Positions 1 through 5,274 of a stretch of 5,760 nucleotides of DNA are shown piece by piece. Made by a program: the position numbers and the translations under genes. The notes under the pieces are model-generated. The model worked only from the letters and a program-made list of their open reading frames with translations. It made no database searches and was not told the DNA's origin. The stretch is from an uncultured Planctomycetales bacterium. GTDB taxonomy: Bacteria; Planctomycetota; Planctomycetia; Isosphaerales; Isosphaeraceae. The DNA is taken from assembly GCA_937997355.1 (NCBI GenBank), contig CALKTZ010000073.1, positions 1 through 5,760 of the forward strand. The letters run 5' to 3'. How positions within the stretch are numbered: position 1 is the first letter of the stretch; the number at the start of each line of letters is the position of its first letter.

Positions 1-12
1 CCCGACTAGGGT

Positions 13-51
13 GGCCCCGCCGTGCGGACGATCGCGTGAACGGGGCCTTTT
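13..51 (+). terminator. Possible rho-independent terminator of an upstream gene
   Basis: A perfect 7-bp inverted repeat, GGCCCCG (13-19) and CGGGGCC (41-47), is followed directly by TTTT (48-51). This is the arrangement of an intrinsic terminator read on the + strand. The loop is long (21 nt) and the T tract is short, so the call is tentative. It would end a transcript entering from the left and insulate the stress cluster that begins at 183. Confidence 0.4.
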
Positions 52-182
52 GATTCGACCTGTCTCATGGCCGACCGTTAAGGCGAAAGTCACAGCGTTC
101 GAACAGATCGCCATGACCAAGGAGGTTAACCGCCGAGCGTTCGCCATGCCTGATATCTCGGGCTAAGCCAAGGGCGCGATCG

Positions 183-785
183 ATGATTCCTACACGAACG
201 GTACTCAATCCAACCGACTTTTCGGAGTCGGCCTATCATGCGTATCGCAATGCCTGCATGCTCGCCAGAAGTCGCGGTGCAAGGCTGATCGTCCTGCACA
301 TTGCCGAGCCTCGCGTGGCTGCACAGACGGTTGCTCACACCGAGCAGTGCTATGCTCCCTCCGCGCGGGCGAGAGAGGCAGACCAAGCCTCGCTGGAACG
401 GCGGATGCGGGATGAATTCGGGCGAGATCCCACGATTCACACCGAGACCCGGCTGGAGCATGAAGACCCGGTGGAGGCGATCCTCCATTTGACCGCGAAC
501 ACCGGCCTCAGCCTGATCGTCGCGGGTGCGTACGGCCCTGGCGGACCGGGGCGATCGATCGTGGGCAGTATCGCCGAGGCCGTCCTGCGTCAAGACCGCC
601 GCCCGGTCCTGATCGTCATGTCCCCGGACGTGGCCCCCTTTACTGCACCGGACGTGCCAGCATTCCAGGCTTGGCACGCGTGTGGGAGAGACAAACAGGA
701 AACCGATGTCCACGGAACAGACCTTCCTACGATGAAGAGCCCCGCAACGGGCCCGCTGGTTTCTCGACCAAGGAACAGGGCCTGA
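183..785 (+). CDS. Universal stress protein, UspA family
   Basis: This is a single-domain universal stress protein of 200 residues, expected to be cytoplasmic, a nucleotide-binding dimer, and induced under stress or growth arrest. The N-terminal strand and loop VLNPTDFSESA (residues 7-17) carries the family Asp (D12). The ATP-binding signature G-x2-G-x9-G-S is complete at G115, G118, G128 and S129, followed by the usual AEAVLRQDRRPVLIV end of the fold (131-145). About 55 further residues (146-200) have no recognisable domain and make the protein longer than the usual 140-160. The ATG at 183 has only a weak upstream purine run (AAGGG at 170-174). The gene ends 18 bp before the likely start of the phosphoribosyltransferase gene, on the same strand, so they are probably one operon. 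Usp proteins are a regular partner of this gene set. The family call is firm; the ligand and exact role are not visible. Confidence 0.9.
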   Translation: MIPTRTVLNPTDFSESAYHAYRNACMLARSRGARLIVLHIAEPRVAAQTVAHTEQCYAPSARAREADQASLERRMRDEFGRDPTIHTETRLEHEDPVEAILHLTANTGLSLIVAGAYGPGGPGRSIVGSIAEAVLRQDRRPVLIVMSPDVAPFTAPDVPAFQAWHACGRDKQETDVHGTDLPTMKSPATGPLVSRPRNRA

Positions 786-803
786 CGATCGGGAGGGATG
801 ATC

Positions 804-1490
804 ATGTCGACTAAATTTCGAAACCGGTTCGACGCGGGCCGCATGCTGGCCGGACGGCTCGACTCATACGCCGGCCGCACCGACATCCTGGTGCTTGCCC
901 TGCCGCGAGGCGGCGTCCCCGTAGGCTATGAGGTAGCGCGGGCGCTCGATGCCCCACTAGACGTCTTCGTCGTCCGCAAGCTGGGCGTCCCGGGTCACGA
1001 GGAACTCGCCATGGGCGCCCTCGCCTCTGGGGGCGTGTGCATCCTCAACGACGACGTGGTAAAGTCACTTCGCGTCCCCGGCCGGATCATCGAGGCCGTC
1101 GCCGACAGGGAGCTTCGCGAGCTCGTGCGAAGCGAGCGGGCTTACCGCGGCGACCGCCCTTCGCCGGACGTGCGGGGCCGGACAGTGATTCTGGTGGATG
1201 ACGGCCTGGCGACCGGCTCTACGATGCGAGCCGCCGTCGCCGCCCTCCGGCGGCTCGGCCCGACCCGCATCGTCGTGGCCGTCCCGGCCGCGGCCCCCTC
1301 TACATGTGAAGAATTCCACCGAGAGGCGGACGACTGCGTCTGCGTCATCACTCCCGAACCGTTCTACTCGATCGGGCTATGGTACGAGGACTTCTCCCAG
1401 ACGACCGACGACGAAGTCCGCGGGCTCCTCGAACGGTCTGCGCCTCCGGTCGCAGCCGCCTCGCGATACGATGAGGAGGCGATCCGATGA
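804..1490 (+). CDS. Type I phosphoribosyltransferase domain protein
   Basis: This 228-residue protein has the PRTase type I fold, which binds 5-phosphoribosyl-1-pyrophosphate. The PRPP loop VILVDDGLATGSTM is at residues 128-141, with the acidic pair D132-D133. The N-terminal LPRGGVPVG (33-41) and RKLGVPGHEELAMGA (58-72) segments are typical of the subfamily often annotated as 'phosphoribosyltransferase, ComF/PRT-like', which is found next to or fused with Ere and dienelactone hydrolase domains. The acceptor is unknown for this subfamily. I chose the ATG at 804 because GGGAGG at 791-796 lies 7 nt upstream; the in-frame ATG at 798 touches that ribosome-binding site and is less likely. The last 4 nt overlap the next gene (ATGA at 1487-1490), a sign of translational coupling. 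Domain assignment is secure; substrate and pathway are unknown. Confidence 0.9.
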   Translation: MSTKFRNRFDAGRMLAGRLDSYAGRTDILVLALPRGGVPVGYEVARALDAPLDVFVVRKLGVPGHEELAMGALASGGVCILNDDVVKSLRVPGRIIEAVADRELRELVRSERAYRGDRPSPDVRGRTVILVDDGLATGSTMRAAVAALRRLGPTRIVVAVPAAAPSTCEEFHREADDCVCVITPEPFYSIGLWYEDFSQTTDDEVRGLLERSAPPVAAASRYDEEAIR

Positions 1491-2845
1491 CGCCTGTGAC
1501 GCCCCTGGCGGTGAGCGACGATCTCACGATTCAGGCCTTGCGAGGGGCTATCCGCCCGATCGAGGGACATGCCGGAGACTACGATCCGCTCCTGGAGCTG
1601 ATCGGCGAGGCACGGTTCGTCCTCCTGGGCGAGGCTTCTCACGGGACGCACGAGTTCTACCGCGAGCGGGCCCGGATCACCAAGCGGCTCGTCCGCGAGA
1701 AGGGCTTCACGGCCGTCGCCGTCGAGGCCGACTGGCCGGACGCCTATCGGGTCAACCGCTACGTCCACGGCCGTGGCGACGACGCGGAGTCGATCGATGC
1801 CCTCGCGGGCTTCCGGCGGTTCCCGGCCTGGATGTGGCGCAACGCCGACGTGCTCGACTTCGTCGGGTGGCTTCGCGCCTCGAACGATGCGGCCGGCCCG
1901 GCAATGTCCAAGGTGGGCTTCTACGGTCTCGATCTCTACAGCCTGCACGCCTCGATCGAGGCCGTGCTCGCCTACCTCGACAAGGTCGATCCGGGGGCCG
2001 CCGAACGGGCCCGTGCACGCTACGCCTGCTTCGATGCTTACGGCGAGGACACCCAGGCTTACGGGTTCGCCTCCGGGCTCGGGCTCGGCCCGTCATGCGA
2101 GCGCGAGGTCATCACCCAGCTCGTCGACCTGCGCCGATCCGCCGCCGCATACGCTCTGCGCGACGGGCGGATCGCCGAGGATGACTACTTCTATGCCGAG
2201 CAGAACGCGAGGCTGGTGCGGGACGCCGAGCAGTACTACCGAACAATGTACCGGGGCGAAGTCTCCTCCTGGAACCTGCGCGACCGACACATGGCGGAGA
2301 CGCTCGAGGCCCTGGTGGAATATCTGGCCCACAGGGTAAGTGCCCCGAAAGTGGTGGTGTGGGCCCACAATTCCCACCTCGGCGACGCGAGGGCGACGCA
2401 GATGGGGGCCCGGGGCGAATGGAACGTCGGCCAGCTGGTCCGCGGGCGGTACGGCCGGGACGCGGTCCTGGTCGGCTTCACGACTTACGACGGCACCGTG
2501 ACCGCGGCTTCGAACTGGGACGCCCCGGCCGAGCGGAAGCAAGTCAGGCCGGCCCTGCCGGGCAGCTACGAGTCGCTGTTCCACCATGTCGGACAGTCGC
2601 AGTTCCTCCTCCTCCTCCGCGGCGAGGAGCGGCTGGCGTGCCTGCGGGGACCGCGGCTGGAGCGGGCCATCGGGGTGATCTATCGGCCCGGCACCGAGCG
2701 CGCCAGCCACTACTTCTTCGCGAGCCTGACGGACCAGTTCGACGCCGTGCTCCATTTCGATCGAACTCGCGCCGTCGAGCCCCTCGAACGTTCGATCGAG
2801 TGGAAGGTGAATGAAGTCCCCGAGACCTTCCCGTCGGGCGTTTGA
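1487..2845 (+). CDS. Erythromycin esterase family protein (EreA/EreB-like hydrolase)
   Basis: This is a full-length, 452-residue member of the erythromycin esterase superfamily. Near the N-terminus LGEASHGTHEFY (residues 47-58) is the family signature. E49, H52, E80 (in VAVEADWPD) and H294 (in VVVWAHNSHLGD, 289-300) fall where the active-site residues E43, H46, E74 and H285 of EreB are described, with the E49-H52-E80 spacing identical. The catalytic set therefore looks intact. Translation starts at ATG 1487, with GAGGAGG at 1473-1479, 7 nt upstream, and overlaps the phosphoribosyltransferase stop by 4 nt. There is no signal peptide, so it is cytoplasmic. Chromosomal members next to PRT and Usp genes are not known to be macrolide resistance enzymes; the name describes the fold. 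The natural substrate is probably an unidentified ester or phosphate-linked metabolite. Confidence 0.92.
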   Translation: MTPVTPLAVSDDLTIQALRGAIRPIEGHAGDYDPLLELIGEARFVLLGEASHGTHEFYRERARITKRLVREKGFTAVAVEADWPDAYRVNRYVHGRGDDAESIDALAGFRRFPAWMWRNADVLDFVGWLRASNDAAGPAMSKVGFYGLDLYSLHASIEAVLAYLDKVDPGAAERARARYACFDAYGEDTQAYGFASGLGLGPSCEREVITQLVDLRRSAAAYALRDGRIAEDDYFYAEQNARLVRDAEQYYRTMYRGEVSSWNLRDRHMAETLEALVEYLAHRVSAPKVVVWAHNSHLGDARATQMGARGEWNVGQLVRGRYGRDAVLVGFTTYDGTVTAASNWDAPAERKQVRPALPGSYESLFHHVGQSQFLLLLRGEERLACLRGPRLERAIGVIYRPGTERASHYFFASLTDQFDAVLHFDRTRAVEPLERSIEWKVNEVPETFPSGV

Positions 2846-2925
2846 CGGGAGGCGATGGGATGCGAGCGGTGGGTTTCGGGACGAAGATGAAACGGCTCTG
2901 GCACGAGGGAAAGGAAAGGTCAGCC

Positions 2926-3660
2926 ATGTCCCGGGAGTTGAAAACGGAAAACGTGACACGGGAGGTGAGCATCCCGGCCGTCGGGATGCAGTTGGGCGGG
3001 ACATTGGTCCTGCCGCATGACGCCTCAGGGCTTATCCTCTTCGCCCATGGCAGCGGGAGCGGGAGGTTCAGCCCCCGCAACCAGTCCGTCGCGCGATCGC
3101 TCCAGCGCGCGGGGCTGGCGACGCTCCTGATCGACCTGCTGGGAGAGGGCGAGGCCTCGGATCTGCGCAAGGTGTTCGACATCGAGCTGCTGGCCGACCG
3201 GCTCCAGTCTGCGGCGATCTTGCTGGGTCGCGATCCCGCGACGCGGGGCCTCCGACTGGGTTTCTTCGGAGCCAGCACCGGCGCCGCGGCGGCCCTGGTC
3301 GCGGCGGCCCGCTGCCCCGAGTTGGTCGGGGCGGTCGTTTCCCGTGGTGGCCGTCCCGACCTGGCGAGCGGCGACCTTCCGGATGTCACCGCCCCCACGC
3401 TGCTGATCGTCGGCGGCCTCGACCAAGAGGTCCTCGAGCTGAACCGGCAGGCGTTCGCCTTGCTCCGCTGCCCACGCGAAATGGTCGTCATCCCCGGGGC
3501 GACCCACCTATTCCCCGAACCGGGAGCTTTGGAGGAGGTCGCACGCCTCGCTGAGCAGTGGTTCCTACGGCACCTCCCCCCTGACTCCCGGCCCCGCCGC
3601 GACTCCGCGTCTGCGACCGGCGATCGCGTTCCCCGGTCCGACATGGACGATCTGTGCTGA
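2926..3660 (+). CDS. Alpha/beta hydrolase, dienelactone-hydrolase-like
   Basis: This is a cytoplasmic serine hydrolase of 244 residues. The opening REVSIPA, the oxyanion-region segment LILFAHGSGSGRFSPRN (about 38-54) and the nucleophile elbow GASTG with S117 (codon 3274-3276) are typical of the dienelactone-hydrolase-like group that is also found fused to phosphoribosyltransferases. The likely triad is S117, D166 (in VGGLDQEV) and H194 (in PGATHLFPEPG). Start choice: ATG 2926 has a purine-rich AGGGAAAGGAAAGG stretch ending at 2919, 6 nt upstream, and homology begins right after it. An in-frame TTG at 2842 would overlap the Ere stop and add 28 unconserved residues, so I did not use it. The 80-nt gap from the Ere stop still fits one operon. 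The C-terminal 25 or so residues are Arg/Asp-rich and not part of the fold. The substrate is unknown. Confidence 0.88.
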   Translation: MSRELKTENVTREVSIPAVGMQLGGTLVLPHDASGLILFAHGSGSGRFSPRNQSVARSLQRAGLATLLIDLLGEGEASDLRKVFDIELLADRLQSAAILLGRDPATRGLRLGFFGASTGAAAALVAAARCPELVGAVVSRGGRPDLASGDLPDVTAPTLLIVGGLDQEVLELNRQAFALLRCPREMVVIPGATHLFPEPGALEEVARLAEQWFLRHLPPDSRPRRDSASATGDRVPRSDMDDLC

Positions 3661-3868
3661 GGACGATACGGCGACAGGACATCCTATAACCGCCCCCGAG
3701 TGGCAAGATGCCCGGAGGAACGGGCTCGTGAAGGCGGTGCGGCTGAGCTTGCTTCGAGGCGAACGCACGGCGTCCGGGATCAGCGGAGATGAAGCGTAAC
3801 TTCTGCGGCCTCTCACCGTGGAGGGCGGTCGGTTTCCTATTTTCTCGATCAAGAAAGAGAGAATTCGC
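3661..3868 (+). other. Intergenic/leader region upstream of the cytochrome gene
   Basis: No convincing gene lies here. What can be seen is a TATAAC box-like sequence at 3685-3690 without a clear -35 partner, a small hairpin at 3710-3725 (GCCCG, loop GAGGAA, CGGGC), and an AT-richer, purine-rich run just before the start at 3869. The promoter of the cytochrome gene should be in this interval, but I cannot place it with confidence. Confidence 0.4.
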
Positions 3869-4300
3869 ATGAAAAATGTCATTCCTGCACTCGCGATCGC
3901 GGCTTTATCGATCGTGATCGGTTCTTCCGGAGTGGGCCGCGTGCAGGCACAGCGATCCGTTGCCTCAGGGAACAAAACGGGTGATACCCAGAACAAAGCC
4001 AGCGCCTGGATGAAGCACAAGCTGGCCTCCACGCAGAAAATCCTCGAAGGGATGACCAAGGCCGACTTCGAGATGATCCGGAAGAACGGCGCGGCCATGC
4101 AGGTCGTAAGCTATCTGGAGGAATGGGTCCGGGCCGACGTGCCGGACTATAAAGCGCAGCTCCAGGCGTTCGAGCGAGCCAATGGCGCGCTCGTGCTCGC
4201 CGCCCGGGACAAGAACCTCGACGGGGTGACGATCGCCTACACGCAGCTCATGATCAGTTGCGTGCAATGTCACAAGCTCGTCCGCGAGACGAAGAAATGA
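3869..4300 (+). CDS. Exported cytochrome c'-like haem protein
   Basis: This 143-residue secreted protein has an N-terminal signal peptide: Lys2, a hydrophobic core VIPALAIAALSIVIG (residues 4-18) and a VQA cleavage-type motif at 25-27. A linker and a mostly helical domain follow. The only CXXCH, CVQCH at 131-135, is close to the C-terminus, as in class II cytochrome c / cytochrome c', where haem is attached on the last helix of a four-helix bundle. The first helix holds W47-M48-K49-HKLASTQKILEG, matching the planctomycete pattern of small 'cytochrome c' proteins (my recollection of the family). It should act in the periplasm, in electron transfer or in binding small ligands such as NO. I chose ATG 3869 because it starts the signal peptide and follows a purine-rich AAGAAAGAGAGA (3851-3862); a GTG at 3818 would put 17 polar residues before it. 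It is probably a single-gene transcript. Confidence 0.85.
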   Translation: MKNVIPALAIAALSIVIGSSGVGRVQAQRSVASGNKTGDTQNKASAWMKHKLASTQKILEGMTKADFEMIRKNGAAMQVVSYLEEWVRADVPDYKAQLQAFERANGALVLAARDKNLDGVTIAYTQLMISCVQCHKLVRETKK

Positions 4301-4500
4301 GTCGAGTGGACGTACGCGTTGCCGATGAGCCAATGCATCGCGTGTCGCTCCAGGCAAGTCACCAGTGCGATGGAGGGTTTGCCAGGGCCAGGACCATCGG
4401 AGGCAACCCCCGCCATCACTAGGTCGTGGAGATTAATCTCTCCGGTTCACGATCATGAAAAGTTCGTTTCCCGCGTACTTATTGTCCTAGTTCTGGGATC
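4301..4500. other. Intergenic region without a supported gene
   Basis: Between the cytochrome stop and the left edge of the IS remnant I find no gene with family resemblance. The one structured element is a perfect 12-nt palindrome, GAGATTAATCTC, at 4429-4440, which could be a protein-binding site. A 41-codon frame (4297-4422) overlaps the cytochrome stop as ATGA but has mixed third positions and no recognisable product. Confidence 0.4.
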
Positions 4501-4509
4501 TAAAAACCC

Positions 4510-4523
4510 TCGCCTTCAGGCGA
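4510..4523 (+). repeat. Left-end subterminal hairpin of the IS
   Basis: TCGCC at 4510-4514 and GGCGA at 4519-4523 form a 5-bp stem with loop TTCA, about 22 bp before the tnpA start. Short imperfect hairpins at this place are the TnpA recognition structures of IS200/IS605 elements. Confidence 0.5.
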
Positions 4524-4707
4524 CCACTTCAGCAGGCTCCCGGGATGGAGCACTGCCGACGGACCGCCCACACCCGCTTCGACATCAAGTTCCACCTGGT
4601 GTGGATCACGAGGTACCGCAAGGAGTTGCTGCGGGCCGACGTGGGCGTCCGTCTGCGGCAGTTGGTGCGGGACATCTGCTCGGTGCTGGAGGCGGAGACC
4701 AGCAACG

Positions 4708-4846
4708 ATCACTCGATTAAATATTACATATTAATATTTGAGTATTTTCGTATCGGCGAGCTACTTGATGCAGCGGATCAATGGTATGCCGCCGAGGAAG
4801 TAATCACATAAACATGTTAATATTAACAATATTTAATTTAACTGAT
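4708..4846. repeat. AT-rich block with imperfect terminal inverted repeats inside tnpA
   Basis: This block of about 139 bp differs sharply in base composition from everything around it. Its arms are nearly pure A+T. ATTAAATATT at 4716-4725 is the exact reverse complement of 4828-4837; TTAATATT at 4731-4738 pairs with 4819-4826, which lies in a perfect 12-nt palindrome GTTAATATTAAC (4816-4827); ATCA at 4708-4711 and TGAT at 4843-4846 may mark the outer ends. The core (about 4750-4811) is close to half G+C. It resembles a small MITE-like or palindromic element, but I see no target-site duplication and do not recognise it. Confidence 0.55.
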
Positions 4847-4943
4847 ATCTAGACAAGGGGATTTTTCGTGGCCAGTTCGGGGGTCGTTACGGACGAGGCG
4901 ATCATCGAGTACATCCGGACTCAGGAACTGGGCAAGGGAGACG

Positions 4944-4959
4944 TCGACTTTCGAGTCGA
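4944..4959 (+). repeat. Hairpin with TTCG tetraloop at the end of tnpA
   Basis: TCGACT (4944-4949) and AGTCGA (4954-4959) form a perfect 6-bp stem around TTCG, extendable by a G-T and a C-G pair. UUCG-capped stems are very stable as RNA. It lies in the last codons of the tnpA remnant and is the first of three consecutive hairpins at the IS right end. Confidence 0.5.
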
Positions 4960-4979
4960 TGCCGAGTGAATTAAGCCGA

Positions 4980-5001
4980 CAGTCGGGCTTGGAGCCGACT
5001 G
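4980..5001 (+). repeat. Second hairpin at the IS right end
   Basis: CAGTCGG (4980-4986) and CCGACTG (4995-5001) are perfect reverse complements, 7 bp, with an 8-nt loop. It lies between the tnpA stop and the main right-end hairpin. Confidence 0.5.
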
Positions 5002-5005
5002 CCCT

Positions 5006-5030
5006 CCCCACCGGCTTCCAGCCGGTGGGG
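5006..5030. repeat. Right-end hairpin of the IS200/IS605 element
   Basis: CCCCACCGGC (5006-5015) and GCCGGTGGGG (5021-5030) form a perfect 10-bp stem with loop TTCCA. A strong GC hairpin of this kind 40-60 bp after the tnpA stop is the usual right-end recognition structure. It ends 15 bp from the csrA stop codon, so it could also act as a stem at the 3' end of the leftward csrA transcript, although no T tract follows on that strand. Confidence 0.7.
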
Positions 5031-5045
5031 GTTCGGTTTCATCGC

Positions 5046-5264
5046 TCATGACAGGCAGACTCGCTCGTTTTCGAAGCGGCGAGGCTTCGCCTGCAAGGCC
5101 GGCCTTTCCCGGCCGTCGGGGCATAATTCTTTCCGGCAGATCGCGACTTGTTCGGGTGCCTCGATCCCCAGGCGGACCTGATTTCCCCGGATGCTCAGGA
5201 CGGTGACCCTGATACAGCCGTCGATGACGATCGACGCGTTGCGCTTGCGGCTCAAGACCAGCAT
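5046..5264 (-). CDS. csrA: Carbon storage regulator CsrA
   Basis: This is a 72-residue CsrA/RsmA RNA-binding regulator, a dimeric cytoplasmic protein that binds GGA-containing hairpins in mRNA leaders and changes translation or stability. The start MLVLSRKR, the central IRVTVLSIRGNQVRLGIEAP (18-37) and the AICRKEL segment carrying R44 are the family hallmarks; L4 and R44, the key RNA-contact positions of E. coli CsrA, are both kept. The protein is about 10 residues longer than the E. coli one, with a basic, unconserved tail (from about 50). ATG 5264-5262 has AGAAAGGA (5282-5275) 10 nt upstream. That site contains a GGA, which would allow autoregulation. The gene lies 51 bp downstream of the BON gene on the same strand. 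Its stop is about 10 bp from the IS right end. Confidence 0.95.
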   Translation of the reverse strand: MLVLSRKRNASIVIDGCIRVTVLSIRGNQVRLGIEAPEQVAICRKELCPDGRERPALQAKPRRFENERVCLS

Positions 5265-5274
5265 CGTTAACGAT
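5263..5274. promoter_or_regulatory. Perfect 12-nt palindrome between csrA ribosome-binding site and start
   Basis: ATCGTTAACGAT is its own reverse complement and fills the space between the GGA of the csrA Shine-Dalgarno sequence and the ATG, overlapping the first two bases of the start codon. A loopless palindrome suits a dimeric DNA-binding protein better than an RNA hairpin. The function is a guess. Confidence 0.3.

Larger units (their letters stand above)
4545..4969 (+). pseudogene. tnpA: Disrupted IS200/IS605 transposase TnpA
   Basis: Two pieces of one Y1 transposase are visible in different frames. The first, from ATG 4545 to about 4706, encodes an N-terminal region with HTRFDIKFHLVWITRYRKEL, characteristic of TnpA of the IS200 group, up to roughly residue 52. 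The second, 4856-4969, encodes RGFFVASSGVVTDEAIIEYI and a short acidic tail before TGA; its Tyr (codon 4910-4912) is at the position of the catalytic nucleophile. The section between them, which in intact TnpA (about 130-150 residues) holds the His-hydrophobic-His metal site, is absent and replaced by an AT-rich block. Read straight through, the first frame runs on into that block and stops at 4811 after 88 residues, so no functional transposase is made. Confidence 0.85.
4501..5035 (+). mobile_element. Degenerate IS200/IS605-family insertion sequence
   Basis: A remnant of a single-strand-transposing IS200/IS605 element of about 535 bp. The left end has a subterminal hairpin (TCGCC 4510-4514, loop TTCA, GGCGA 4519-4523), the middle carries a broken tnpA, and the right end has a strong hairpin (4006-type position is 5006-5015 paired with 5021-5030, loop TTCCA). 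Members of this family lack terminal inverted repeats and use such subterminal hairpins for recognition by TnpA, which fits. No tnpB is present. The exact ends are estimates, since neither the target tetranucleotide nor an empty site can be identified here. The element cannot move by itself because tnpA lacks its HUH region, but it keeps both ends and might be mobilised by a related TnpA in trans. Confidence 0.75.

Noticed and set aside
113..166. A 17-codon frame (MTKEVNRRAFAMPDISG) and a perfect AAGGAGG at 119-125 upstream of the Usp gene
   Set aside because: The AAGGAGG has no start codon at a usable distance, and it lies inside the small frame. The frame itself stays open back to the window edge, but no part resembles a known protein and nothing sets it apart from chance in GC-rich DNA.
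126..713. Frame of 195 codons antisense to the Usp gene
   Set aside because: No recognisable domain, and the opposite strand encodes a clear UspA protein with an intact ATP-binding signature.
1198..2184. Long + strand frame of 328 codons overlapping the PRT and Ere genes
   Set aside because: It is Arg/Pro/Ser-rich, the usual off-frame shadow of GC-rich coding DNA, and conflicts with two well-supported genes.
2093..3644. Long - strand frames opposite the Ere and hydrolase genes (2093-3004 and 2544-3644)
   Set aside because: Compositionally biased antisense frames without family motifs; the + strand genes have complete catalytic motifs and ribosome-binding sites.
4297..4422. 41-codon frame overlapping the cytochrome stop as ATGA
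   Set aside because: The overlap looks like translational coupling, but third positions are mixed, there is no ribosome-binding site beyond chance, and the product resembles nothing.
4319..4720. 133-codon + strand frame running from the intergenic region into tnpA
   Set aside because: It is out of frame with the recognisable TnpA sequence and becomes Arg/Pro/Gly-rich where it overlaps it.
4501..5035. An IS605-type element with tnpB and a guide RNA
   Set aside because: No tnpB-like coding sequence is present between the ends; only TnpA fragments and hairpins are seen.
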